Shown: positions 1 to 7,111, counted from the first letter of the stretch. The stretch: DNA of 64,000 bases from Streptomyces lateritius (GCF_014649715.1 NZ_BMTO01000013.1:1-64000); one strand, 5' to 3'. Program-made: numbers and translations. The notes: generated from the letters alone by a model not told the origin.

Positions 1-60
1 CACCCGCTGGAACAACTCCCACAACTCGTCCGGCACCAACCGCTCAACGATGCCCACCAT
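1..60 (-). mobile_element. IS5-family-like transposase, N-terminus only (cut by window edge)
   Basis: On the minus strand an ATG at 60 opens a frame that runs off the window: MVGIVERLVPDELWELFQRV. This opening (ERLVPDELWELFQ) matches what I remember of the N-termini of Streptomyces IS5-family transposases. Only 20 residues are visible, so neither the DDE core nor intactness can be judged. The element would extend to the left of the window. Confidence 0.65.
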
Positions 61-83
61 GACTCACAGAATACCGAGGCATC

Positions 84-103
84 CAAATGAGATGGCTTCT
101 TAG
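84..103. repeat. Probable terminal inverted repeat end of the IS plus target site
   Basis: Read on the minus strand, the segment just outside the transposase start is CTAA-GAAGCCATCTCATTTGG. IS5-type elements prefer YTAR targets, and TTAG at 100-103 fits that. The IS end is therefore placed at about base 99. The matching right-hand repeat lies outside the window, so this is an inference. Confidence 0.4.
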
Positions 104-155
104 GGCGTCGCTCGTGCTCGACCGGCACGGCGGCCACGCCTACTGCGTCCCCTGA
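104..155 (+). pseudogene. 3' remnant of a gene interrupted by the IS
   Basis: An open frame runs from the inferred IS boundary to a TGA at 153-155, giving ...RASLVLDRHGGHAYCVP. It has no start of its own and is followed by a hairpin, as expected for the tail of a gene whose front is separated by the IS insertion. The family cannot be recognised from 17 residues. In AICEs this end often carries regulatory genes, but I cannot assign one. Confidence 0.35.
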
Positions 156-241
156 TCCGCCAGTTCGGTGCGCCGGGATAGCCGGTGACTCGCGGACATC
201 AGGTCAGCTGCGCAGCGGTTGCTGCGGCCGGTTGCCTCCCT

Positions 242-280
242 TCGTCCGTCCGGACCCCGCACGGGGTGCCGTACGGACGA
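242..280 (+). terminator. Hairpin before the first intact small gene
   Basis: TCGTCCGT at 242-249 pairs with ACGGACGA at 273-280. An inner ACCCC (254-258) pairs with GGGGT (263-267). It could terminate transcription of the upstream remnant or structure the leader of the gene at 326. The rest of 156-325 shows nothing else I can support. Confidence 0.45.
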
Positions 281-325
281 GGTAGAGGGGAGCCGGAGAT
301 TCCGAGCCCGGAAGGGACCACCGTC

Positions 326-502
326 ATGACCAGCACTGAGTACCGTGCCCGCGCCGAGAAGCTGCTGACTAGCAAGCACCCCTTGGACCTGAGCCAGAGC
401 GTCATCGAGCAGGCCGCCGCGTGGGCCCAGCTGGCGACCGCCGCCGCCATTGCCGAGGCCGCCGAGAAGCAGTCCGTCGCAGCGCCGGCCGTCTCTGTCT
501 GA
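326..502 (+). CDS. Small hypothetical protein of the integrated element (58 aa)
   Basis: ATG at 326 follows a GGAAGGGA ribosome-binding site at about 310-317. The product is 58 residues: a charged N-terminus (MTSTEYRARAEKLL) and an Ala-rich, probably helical second half. No motif, membrane segment or signal peptide is seen. It is the first intact gene of the element and is separated from the next by a structured 155-bp gap. A longer frame from 185 exists, but the internal ATG has the ribosome-binding site. Function unknown. Confidence 0.6.
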   Translation: MTSTEYRARAEKLLTSKHPLDLSQSVIEQAAAWAQLATAAAIAEAAEKQSVAAPAVSV

Positions 503-511
503 TCAACCGCA

Positions 512-553
512 GCCCCGATGGTCGTCGGCCGGGTTCGACTCCCGGCCGGGGCA
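512..553 (+). other. tRNA 3'-end-like segment (T-arm plus acceptor strand)
   Basis: CCGGG-TTCGACT-CCCGG (529-545) is a perfect 5-bp T-stem with a canonical 7-nt T-loop (TTCGACT). It is followed by a 7-nt strand CCGGGGC and an A (553) where the discriminator base would be. GCCCCG at 512-517 can pair with CGGGGC at 547-552, giving a minihelix without D- or anticodon arms. I could not fold a full cloverleaf. It may be a relic of a tRNA attachment site or a deliberate tRNA mimic. Confidence 0.4.
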
Positions 554-588
554 CTGGCCCGTACGACTTTGGCCGTGCGAGCCGCCGA

Positions 589-621
589 GACAGTCGCCTC
601 TCGCCAAAGACCGCGACTGTC
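589..621 (+). promoter_or_regulatory. Leader hairpin, copy 1 of a repeated element
   Basis: GACAGTCGC (589-597) pairs perfectly with GCGACTGTC (613-621). The 15-nt loop is CTCTCGCCAAAGACC. It is followed by CTCTCTGTCCCTTCGAAGC and then the ribosome-binding site of the gene at 658. Loop and tail nearly match those before the methyltransferase gene at 7151, while the stem differs but stays paired. This points to selection for structure. Confidence 0.6.
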
Positions 622-657
622 CCGCTCTCTGTCCCTTCGAAGCAGGAGAGATCAGCC

Positions 658-951
658 ATGCGTACGTACATCGGCGGTCATCAGGCCGTCAGCAGCAACG
701 ACTTCGTGGAGCTCGCCCTCGGTACCCCGGTGGAGCTGTGGCTCGGAGTGGAGGGCGAGAGCGAGATGGAGCGCGCGGCCCGTCTGGACGCGGCGCGCGA
801 CATCCTCGCGGACAACCCGAACCTGCCGAACGACGTGAGCCGGGTCGCCGCCGAGGCGATCGAGGCGTACGCGCCGGAACTGTTCAACGTGATCCCGCTG
901 GTTCGGCCGGCGGTCCGCCGGAGCCGTTCCCGGAAGGGAGCGGCGGCATGA
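658..951 (+). CDS. Hypothetical protein (97 aa), first gene of the DUF2637/GGDEF operon
   Basis: ATG at 658 is preceded by AGGAGAG. The 97-residue protein is acidic in the middle (GVEGESEMERAARLDAARDIL) and has a basic tail (RRSRSRKGAAA). I see no catalytic motif, signal or membrane helix. The stop overlaps the start of the next gene (ATGA at 948-951), so the two are translationally coupled. It is expressed behind the copy-1 leader hairpin. Similar short proteins precede DUF2637 genes in other Streptomyces elements as I recall; function unknown. Confidence 0.65.
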   Translation: MRTYIGGHQAVSSNDFVELALGTPVELWLGVEGESEMERAARLDAARDILADNPNLPNDVSRVAAEAIEAYAPELFNVIPLVRPAVRRSRSRKGAAA

Positions 952-1955
952 ACGCGCTGTCCGAGGAGCGGTCGGGAGTTCCGCCGCTGACGCGCCCGGA
1001 GATGGGCCTCGCCGGTATCGGCGCGCTTGCTGCGGCCGGTGTCGGTGCGCTGGGGCTGATCTCCTCCTTCGACGCTGTGTCGGCTGCGGCTGTCCGGTGG
1101 GGGTTCGGCGAGCCGTGGATGCTGCCGGTCGGTATCGACGTGGCGATCCCGGTGTTCACCGTGGCCAACCTCCTGCTGATCCGGATGGACATGGCCCTCG
1201 CCTGGGTCCGCTTCGTTCCCTGGGTCCTCACCCTGGTGACCTGCGGTCTGAACGTCGCTGCGGGGCACGGGATGTGGGCGAAGGTCGCTCACGGCACGAT
1301 GCCGCTGCTGTGGGTGGTGTTTTCCGAGATCGGCGCGCACATCTACGCCGTACGGATCGGAGCCGCGACCGGCCGACGGATGGACAAGATCCGCGCCTCG
1401 CGCTGGCTGCTCGCCTTCCCCTCCACGTTCTCGCTGTGGCGCCGGATGACGCTGTGGGAGATCACCTCCTACGCCGACGCGCTCGCGAGGGAGAAGGAGC
1501 GGCAGCTCGCCCGAGCCGACCTGCGCGAGCAGTACGGGCGCCGGTGGCGGTCGAAGACACCACGCCGCGAGCGCGTCCTGCTCCGCCTCGGCGACCTCGC
1601 CCCCGAGGGCACCGAACCCGAGCCGGAGCCGGAAGCGGTACCGGAGCCGCCCATGCCGCAGCGGGAGCCGAAGGAGCGGGCGCCGCGCAGGCGGGCCCCG
1701 CGCCCGAAGACGAAGGCGGCGAAGGCTCCGCGCACGGCGGCCGAGCTGCTTGCCGAGGCCCGCCAGGTCACCGCCGAGTGGGCGGATGACGCGATCAACG
1801 CCGAGGCGATCCGGACCGCGCTGCACTGCTCGGCCGCCAACTCCCGCACCCTGCGGGACGCGCTGCTCGCCGAGCGCGCCGACGGCCGGCCGCTCCACTC
1901 CGTCGACACCGACGAGACCGAGACCGCTGAGACGGCCGAGGAGGTCGCGGCATGA
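948..1955 (+). CDS. DUF2637 domain membrane protein
   Basis: The protein has 335 residues. The N-terminal ~130 residues contain four hydrophobic helices (e.g. IGALAAAGVGALGLISSF and VRFVPWVLTLVTCGLNVAAG), typical of DUF2637 proteins of Streptomyces plasmids and AICEs. A Pro/Glu- and Lys/Arg-rich linker follows (EPEPEPEAVPEPPMP, then basic). The C-terminal ~70 residues look like a small helical, possibly DNA-binding domain (AEAIRTALHCSAANSRTLRDALL). It is coupled by 4-bp overlaps to both neighbours. By context it may act at the membrane in transfer or spread, but no activity is shown for the family here. Confidence 0.75.
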   Translation: MNALSEERSGVPPLTRPEMGLAGIGALAAAGVGALGLISSFDAVSAAAVRWGFGEPWMLPVGIDVAIPVFTVANLLLIRMDMALAWVRFVPWVLTLVTCGLNVAAGHGMWAKVAHGTMPLLWVVFSEIGAHIYAVRIGAATGRRMDKIRASRWLLAFPSTFSLWRRMTLWEITSYADALAREKERQLARADLREQYGRRWRSKTPRRERVLLRLGDLAPEGTEPEPEPEAVPEPPMPQREPKERAPRRRAPRPKTKAAKAPRTAAELLAEARQVTAEWADDAINAEAIRTALHCSAANSRTLRDALLAERADGRPLHSVDTDETETAETAEEVAA

Positions 1956-2602
1956 ACACCCTCTTAACTGCCCTGGCTGCGGCCGGGCCGCTCGCGGCTG
2001 GATGGTCCGGCCACGTGCTGTGGCTCCGCCGCAGGCTCCGCACTGCGCGCCGTGACCCGCTCACCGGGCTGCGGACCCGGGAAGGATTCACCCGCCGTGC
2101 TACCGCTCTGTTGCGCGACGATCGGGCGGTCGTGATCCTCGCGGACGTTGACCACTTCAAGCAGATCAACGACCGCCACGGCCACAGCGCAGGAGACGCC
2201 CTGCTGAAGGCCACCGCCGACCGGCTTGCCCACTACGTCGGCCGCCACGGTGTCGCCGGACGCCTCGGGGGTGACGAGTTCGCCGCCGTCGTCATCGACA
2301 CTCACGGCACTGTCGCGGACCTGCTCGCCGTCCTGCACGGCGTGCTGGCCCGCCCTGCGGACAGTGCCAACCCGGACGTGGCCACCACGGTGTCGCTCGG
2401 CTGGGTCCGCGCCGCCGACCACCCCGGGGAAGACCTCTCCCGTCTCCTGGGCCGGGCGGATGAGGCGATGTACGCGGCGAAGCAGGCCCGGGCCGGTGTC
2501 CGGCGGGCCGGGCTGGGGCGTCTGTTCGCCACGGTGGCCGGCCGCCGTTCCGGACGCCGCGGCGCCCGCACCGATACTCCCGCGATCGTGGCGGCTGCCT
2601 GA
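1952..2602 (+). CDS. GGDEF domain protein, putative diguanylate cyclase
   Basis: The protein has 216 residues. One N-terminal hydrophobic segment (about residues 3-25) is followed directly by a GGDEF domain with DPLTGL, the metal-binding DVDHFKQIND, and an intact GGDEF at about residues 106-110. The RxxD product-inhibition site is absent: the positions 9 and 6 residues before GGDEF are both Gly. A basic C-terminal tail follows. These features predict c-di-GMP synthesis from two GTP without I-site feedback. It overlaps the DUF2637 gene upstream and the RRQRL gene downstream, so it belongs to the element's operon. In Streptomyces c-di-GMP acts through BldD and RsiG on sporulation, so element-host signalling is conceivable (inference). 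Confidence 0.85.
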   Translation: MNTLLTALAAAGPLAAGWSGHVLWLRRRLRTARRDPLTGLRTREGFTRRATALLRDDRAVVILADVDHFKQINDRHGHSAGDALLKATADRLAHYVGRHGVAGRLGGDEFAAVVIDTHGTVADLLAVLHGVLARPADSANPDVATTVSLGWVRAADHPGEDLSRLLGRADEAMYAAKQARAGVRRAGLGRLFATVAGRRSGRRGARTDTPAIVAAA

Positions 2603-2988
2603 TGTCCCCGACGTTCGGCAAGTGCTTCGACCCGACCGGTGCGAAGTTCGGGATACCGACCTACCCGTGGCGCTACGCCCCCGACGGCTACGCCACCCGC
2701 CGCCAGCTCCGCGCCCTCGGACTGCGCCCTGGCGGCCAGCCGGTGGCTGCTCAGGTCATGCGTCGCAGCCGCGGCCGAAAGACCGGTGTACTGGTCGGCT
2801 ACCTCTACCGGATCGACCTCGCCAAGCCCATCCGGCCGATGACGTCCCGCAAGTGGGGAGCGCTCGCGCTGGCGATGCTCGCCCGCCGTACCTGCCCGCA
2901 GTGCCGACTCGATGCCGGATACGTCATCCCGCGCTCCCTCGGCACCTGCGTGTCCTGCGCCTACCCCAACGAACAGCGCGCTGCCTGA
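2602..2988 (+). CDS. RRQRL motif-containing zinc-binding protein
   Basis: The 128-residue protein carries the family signature YATRRQLRALGLRPGGQP near residue 30. Near the C-terminus is a four-cysteine zinc site, CPQC (about residue 97) and CVSC (about residue 117). Start and preceding stop share bases (TGATG at 2600-2604). Such proteins are common in actinobacterial plasmids and integrative elements; their role is unknown. It ends the first polycistron of the element, and a structured 128-bp gap separates it from traB. Confidence 0.75.
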   Translation: MSPTFGKCFDPTGAKFGIPTYPWRYAPDGYATRRQLRALGLRPGGQPVAAQVMRRSRGRKTGVLVGYLYRIDLAKPIRPMTSRKWGALALAMLARRTCPQCRLDAGYVIPRSLGTCVSCAYPNEQRAA

Positions 2989-3044
2989 ACGAGGGGGCCG
3001 AAACCCGGCCCCCTGCTCGCCTCACCCGGGGCGACGCTTATCGA

Positions 3045-3087
3045 ACGGGCCCGACCGCCTACCTCTCACAGCGTCGGCCGGGCCCGT
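3045..3087 (+). promoter_or_regulatory. Leader hairpin before traB, diverged copy 3 of the repeated element
   Basis: ACGGGCCCGACCG (3045-3057) pairs with CGGCCGGGCCCGT (3075-3087) with one A-C mismatch. The loop contains CCTCTCAC and is followed by CTGTTCCCTCCCGAGAG and the ribosome-binding site of the GTG at 3117. Loop and tail resemble the hairpins at 589 and 7070, with less conservation. Confidence 0.45.
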
Positions 3088-3116
3088 CTGTTCCCTCCCG
3101 AGAGAAGGAAGCTTCA

Positions 3117-5360
3117 GTGAAGCACCCCGACGAAGAGAACGAGTTCTTCAACCGGCTCGAAGCCGACATGGCCACCGACTGGACGGCCGACTCCGGGGCC
3201 GACGTGGTCGACCTAGACAAGGCCCGATCCGCCCGCACCGAGTCGGCCAACCCGCTCGCTGACGCGTCGGCCGACTCGAACCCCAAAGGATCGGGTGGCG
3301 AGTCGGGCGACCCGATGGCCCGCCGGTTGGTCGACGGCCCGGAGGCCGCCGGGCCCGGACATCTCGGCCGACTCGTCGGCGCGAAGCGGCGGGCGATCGT
3401 CCCTGCGTGGCTGCGCTCCACGGCTGAACTCAAGACCGCCGCCACGTGGGTGGCCTCGCACTACGCCCACCTCGCCGGGTACCACGCGCTCCGTACCCCG
3501 GTCTACGCCGGACGCCTCGCGCTCCAGGCGCCGCGCGGGGCGGCGAAGTTCGTCGGCGGCACGCTGCGGTGGGTCGCCGACCGCGAGGGCGAGCCCGTCC
3601 GACTCGCCGCCGTGCGCCGCGAGGACGCGGGGGAGTACCTGAAGCTGTCACGGCAGCGCGACGGCCGGGTCCGCCTCCGCACCCTGGTCGCCACCCTCGC
3701 GACGCTGATCGGCATGGGCGCCGCGCTCGCCCTCTACGTCCTCGCCCCGGGCTGGCTGCAGGCCGTCTCCGTCGGCGCGCTGCTGCTCGCCCTCGGCTCG
3801 GCTGGCGGACGGGCGGATGCTCCGGTGGTCAACCGGGCGGTGGAGGTCACCAAGGCTCCCAAGCTCACCTCGGACATCGTGCTCCGCGCGCTGGGAGCGC
3901 TGGGAATCCCGGCGATCAACCAGGCGCAGGGCAAGGGCCGGGACGGGTTCACGTTCACCGCCCCGATCACCCGCGACGGGCCGGGCTGGCGCGCCGAGGG
4001 TGACCTCCCCTACGGCGTGACCGTCACGGACGTGATTGAGCGCCGCGACAAGCTCGCCTCCGGCCTGCGCCGTCCGCTCGGCTGCGTGTGGCCCGAGGCC
4101 GTCCCCGAGGAGCACACCGGGCACCTCGTTCTCTGGGTCGGGGATCAGGACATGTCGACCGCGAAGAAGCCCGCTTGGCCGCTGCTCAAGGGCGGGGGCA
4201 CGGACTTGTTCAAGTCGGTCGCCTTCGGCACCGACCAGCGCGGACGCTGGGTGGAGATCACGCTCATGTACATCGCGGCCGTCATCGGCGCGATCCCCCG
4301 CATGGGCAAGACGTTCCTCCTGCGCCTGCTGCTCCTGATCGCCGCCCTCGACCCGCGGGCCGAGCTGCACACCTACGACCTGAAGGGCACCGGCGACCTC
4401 GACCCGGTCGGTGAGCGCGTCTCGCACCGCCACCGCGCGGGCGACGATGACGAGGACATCGAGTACGCGCTCGCTGACCTGCGGGAACTGCGCGAGGAGC
4501 TGCGTCGGCGGGCGAAGATGATCCGCTCGCTTCCGCGGGACATCTGCCCGGAGTCGAAGGTGACCAGCGAGCTGGCGAACAAGAAGAACCTCGGCCTGCA
4601 CCCGATCGTGGTCGGGGTGGACGAGTGCCAGGTGTGGTTCGAACACCCCAAGCACGGCGGGGAGTTCGAGGAGATCTGCACCGACCTCGTCAAGCGCGGC
4701 CCCGCCACCGGGATCGTGCTGCTGCTCGCCACCCAACGCCCGGACGCCAAGGCGCTGCCGACCGGGATCAGCGCGAACGCCTCGGCCCGGTTCTGCCTGA
4801 AGGTCATGGGCCAGCTGGAGAACGACATGGTCCTGGGTACGTCCAGCTACAAGCGGGGCGTGCGGGCCACGATGTTCTCCTGGAAGGACAAGGGCATCCA
4901 CTACTTCGTCGGAGAAGGAGCGGACGCCCGGATCGTCTCCTCCGTCTACGTCGACGCCCCCACCGCCGAGACCATCGGCCTGCGGGCCCGCAAGCTCCGC
5001 GAGCAGGCCGGCACCCTGTCCGGCCACGCGCTGGGCGAGACGTTCGAGGACAGCAAGGCCAGCGCGTACGACCTGCTGCGCGACATCCTCGCCGTCGTCC
5101 CCGCCGAGGAGCCCAAGGTGTGGAACGAGACCGTCGTCGACCGCCTCGCCGAGCTGCGTCCCGACATCTACGGCGCCTGGGCCCAGATGGAGCCCGAGGA
5201 GAAGACGGCCCAGCTCACCAGCGCCCTGAAGCCGCATGGCATCAAGACCGGGCAGGTGGGGCGCCGCGTGAGCGGCAAGCCCGTCAACAAGAAGGGCTTC
5301 GAGCGCTCCCACATCACGGCAGCCATCACGGAACGTGACGGAAAGCGGGACGCGGGCTGA
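3117..5360 (+). CDS. FtsK/SpoIIIE-type conjugal DNA translocase (TraB/TraSA-like)
   Basis: The protein has 747 residues from GTG 3117, chosen because AGAAGGAAG lies directly before it. An acidic N-terminal ~100 residues is followed by two hydrophobic segments (around 200-240), then the motor domain with Walker A GAIPRMGKT (about residue 391) and Walker B VVGVDECQVW (about residue 500). The C-terminal ~80 residues form a small domain in the position of the TraB winged helix. Proteins of this family move double-stranded plasmid DNA between mycelia and need no relaxase. The repeat cluster just after the stop codon is a natural target for the C-terminal domain. Confidence 0.9.
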   Translation: MKHPDEENEFFNRLEADMATDWTADSGADVVDLDKARSARTESANPLADASADSNPKGSGGESGDPMARRLVDGPEAAGPGHLGRLVGAKRRAIVPAWLRSTAELKTAATWVASHYAHLAGYHALRTPVYAGRLALQAPRGAAKFVGGTLRWVADREGEPVRLAAVRREDAGEYLKLSRQRDGRVRLRTLVATLATLIGMGAALALYVLAPGWLQAVSVGALLLALGSAGGRADAPVVNRAVEVTKAPKLTSDIVLRALGALGIPAINQAQGKGRDGFTFTAPITRDGPGWRAEGDLPYGVTVTDVIERRDKLASGLRRPLGCVWPEAVPEEHTGHLVLWVGDQDMSTAKKPAWPLLKGGGTDLFKSVAFGTDQRGRWVEITLMYIAAVIGAIPRMGKTFLLRLLLLIAALDPRAELHTYDLKGTGDLDPVGERVSHRHRAGDDDEDIEYALADLRELREELRRRAKMIRSLPRDICPESKVTSELANKKNLGLHPIVVGVDECQVWFEHPKHGGEFEEICTDLVKRGPATGIVLLLATQRPDAKALPTGISANASARFCLKVMGQLENDMVLGTSSYKRGVRATMFSWKDKGIHYFVGEGADARIVSSVYVDAPTAETIGLRARKLREQAGTLSGHALGETFEDSKASAYDLLRDILAVVPAEEPKVWNETVVDRLAELRPDIYGAWAQMEPEEKTAQLTSALKPHGIKTGQVGRRVSGKPVNKKGFERSHITAAITERDGKRDAG

Positions 5361-5370
5361 CCGTCCGGGG

Positions 5371-5460
5371 CCGCTAACGATAGCGGGCACCCTCGCTAAC
5401 GTTAGCGGCCCCGATAGCGGCCCATCTCCACCCTGATCAGGCCGTTAGTAGATAGCGGCC
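5371..5460. promoter_or_regulatory. Dyad/8-bp repeat cluster: candidate clt locus or operator
   Basis: The unit G(A/T)TAGCGG occurs at 5379, 5401, 5413 and 5451. Inverted copies CCGCTAAC and TCGCTAAC lie at 5371 and 5393. The first four half-sites form two 16-bp dyads (5371-5386 and 5393-5408) 22 bp apart, one containing the perfect palindrome CGCTAACGTTAGCG. TraB proteins bind 8-bp repeats in clt near traB. Equally, dimeric repressors bind spaced dyads in front of operons such as the one starting at 5501. Confidence 0.6.
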
Positions 5461-5500
5461 TACCTGCGGAAACCCCTGAAACCCGCCAGAGAGGCCCCTG

Positions 5501-5752
5501 ATGATCCCCTTCCTCGCCGCTAGCGCATGCCTGCTCGCCATCACGCTGGGTTACGCCGCTCTGTGTGCCGCCTCACCGTTCGGCCAGTGCCGCAGGTGCG
5601 ACGGACTCGGCTTCGCCCTGACGCAGACCCGCAAGGGCAAGCCCAAGCGCGGCAAGACCTGCCGCCGCTGCAACGGCCACGGCATCCGCATACGCGCCGG
5701 CCGCTGGCTCTACAACCGCGCCGCTCGCATCCACCGCGACGGCACCCGCTGA
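5501..5752 (+). CDS. Small membrane-anchored protein with two DnaJ-type CxxCxGxG motifs
   Basis: The 83-residue protein has one N-terminal hydrophobic helix (FLAASACLLAITLGYAAL). After it come CRRCDGLGF and CRRCNGHGI, two CxxCxGxG elements that together can hold one zinc ion as in the DnaJ zinc finger, and a strongly basic tail. It begins the operon that follows the repeat cluster. Proteins of this size and layout sit in the spd (spread) region of Streptomyces conjugative elements; a role in intramycelial spread is inference. Confidence 0.65.
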   Translation: MIPFLAASACLLAITLGYAALCAASPFGQCRRCDGLGFALTQTRKGKPKRGKTCRRCNGHGIRIRAGRWLYNRAARIHRDGTR

Positions 5753-5771
5753 GACCCCCAGGAGCCCTGCC

Positions 5772-5966
5772 GTGATGTTCGAGATCTCCGCCGTCCTCCT
5801 CTTCGCCGTCGCCTCCGTCTTCGCCGTCAAGACCAAGTCGGGCGGAGCCGGAGCCGCGACCGTCCTGTTCCTCTTCGGCTTCTTCACCGCCGGGACCGGC
5901 GCCTACGAGCCCATCACCAACCTCGTGAAGTCCACCGCCACCGCCGTCTCCGACCTCGCCAACTAG
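5772..5966 (+). CDS. Small integral membrane protein (Spd-like)
   Basis: The 64-residue protein has two hydrophobic segments (ISAVLLFAVASVFAV and GAATVLFLFGFFTAG) and a short polar end. GTG 5772 and ATG 5775 are adjacent in frame; CAGGAG lies 8-11 bp upstream and cannot decide between them. It sits between two other membrane proteins in the spread region. No family recognised. Confidence 0.6.
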   Translation: MMFEISAVLLFAVASVFAVKTKSGGAGAATVLFLFGFFTAGTGAYEPITNLVKSTATAVSDLAN

Positions 5967-5980
5967 CCCAGGAGCCTGAG

Positions 5981-6589
5981 ATGAACGAAACGATCGTCCA
6001 CCGCCACTGGCTGGCTCACCTCGCCCCGAAGGCCGCCCCTGCGGTCGCGACGTCCACGGTGCTGATCCTCGGGCGGATCTGGAACGCCAACGGGGCCGAA
6101 CACTCCGTCGGCAACGCAGCCCTCATGGTCGTACTCGCCGCCGGAGCCGCGACGGCCGGCGCCTTCGCCTCCGCCGGACGCCGCGGAGACAGCGTCATCG
6201 CCGGAACCGCGTTCGCCGCCTCCGGAGGACTCGCGCTCGCCGGAGTCGCCGGATACGCCGACGGGCTTTCGCTCCCGCTGCTGCTGTGGGCGCTCGCCAC
6301 CTCGGTCGCCTACGGGCTTGCTGCCCGCTACTGGCGCACAGACCGCCGCGACACCACCGCATACGAGCGGTGCACCACCGAACGTCGCGAGGACCACGCC
6401 CACGTCGAGCGCGTCGAAGCCCTCCGGGCCGGAGCACAGATCGAGGTCGCCCGCTCCGGCGCCGCCTACGCCGAGCAGCTCGCCACAGCCCTCATCACCC
6501 GCGCCGCGCTGCCCGGCTTCGACCCCAAGGCCCTCGCGAGCGCCGGACTCCCCGAACTCGCCGCCACCCAGACCACCAAGGAGCACTGA
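5981..6589 (+). CDS. Membrane protein of the spread region (SpdB-like)
   Basis: The 202-residue protein has about four N-terminal hydrophobic helices (around residues 15-35, 45-65, 70-92, 93-112). A polar, arginine-rich cytoplasmic half (RTDRRDTTAYERCTTERREDH) and a helical tail follow. An ATG after AGGAGCC sets the start. The layout of membrane half plus soluble half, downstream of traB, is typical of Spd proteins, which in pIJ101/pSVH1-type plasmids help spread plasmid copies through septa. The specific family is not certain. Confidence 0.6.
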   Translation: MNETIVHRHWLAHLAPKAAPAVATSTVLILGRIWNANGAEHSVGNAALMVVLAAGAATAGAFASAGRRGDSVIAGTAFAASGGLALAGVAGYADGLSLPLLLWALATSVAYGLAARYWRTDRRDTTAYERCTTERREDHAHVERVEALRAGAQIEVARSGAAYAEQLATALITRAALPGFDPKALASAGLPELAATQTTKEH

Positions 6590-6592
6590 CTC

Positions 6593-7063
6593 ATGTTCGA
6601 GATCCGCATCATCTGCGACGCCCACGACACTGACCGAGTCACCACCACGCTGGCAGAGACGTTCACGACCGGAGCCGTCCGGCGCTCGCCCTCCCGCACC
6701 TCCGACAAGGAACGGCTCTACATCACCGCCGAGCACCGCGACGACACCGACGAGTGGCCCACGCCGGAACGGGCGTACGCCAAGGCGCCGAGCATCATCA
6801 GCGAGATCGGCTGGACCGCGCAGAGGGCACACCAGGCCGTGTGGCCCCTGCACCAGTCCGACGTGCGGGAGTTCTGGCTCCGTAAGGCCGCCCTGCTCGA
6901 CCGCCTCGCTCTGGGAGATGCCAAGGGCCTCTCCGCCTCGGACGCGACCGAACTGGCCAAGGAGGCAGCCGGGGAACTCGTGATCCTGGACAACGCCGAC
7001 CCGGCCCGTGAGCCGCGCGCCTACATCCGCCAGCAGTACCGCCTGTGGATGAGCCAGCGGTAG
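6593..7063 (+). CDS. Hypothetical protein of the element (156 aa)
   Basis: It starts 3 bp after the preceding stop and is clearly co-transcribed. The soluble protein begins with MFEIRIICDAHDTDRV, suggesting an alpha/beta ferredoxin-like fold, and has a Trp/His-rich middle (WPLHQSDVREFWLRKAALLDRL). No catalytic motif is recognised. It is the last gene before the hairpin leader of the methyltransferase. Confidence 0.6.
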   Translation: MFEIRIICDAHDTDRVTTTLAETFTTGAVRRSPSRTSDKERLYITAEHRDDTDEWPTPERAYAKAPSIISEIGWTAQRAHQAVWPLHQSDVREFWLRKAALLDRLALGDAKGLSASDATELAKEAAGELVILDNADPAREPRAYIRQQYRLWMSQR

Positions 7064-7069
7064 ATACGC

Positions 7070-7111
7070 CCGAGGCGGTCGCCTCTCACCACAAGACCGC
7101 GACCGCCTCGG
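7070..7111 (+). promoter_or_regulatory. Leader hairpin, copy 2 of the repeated element
   Basis: A perfect 13-bp stem (CCGAGGCGGTCGC 7070-7082 with 7099-7111) encloses the loop CTCTCACCACAAGACC. CTTCTCCGTCCCTTCGATAG and the ribosome-binding site of the gene at 7151 follow. Loop and tail match copy 1 (589-621) almost base for base while the stem differs by compensatory changes. It may also terminate the spd operon. Confidence 0.65.

Noticed and set aside
482..553. A complete tRNA gene ending at the TTCGACT T-arm
   Set aside because: A 5' strand GCGCCGG at 482 could pair with six of seven acceptor bases, but no D-arm and no 7-base anticodon loop can be formed. Only the 3' part is reported.
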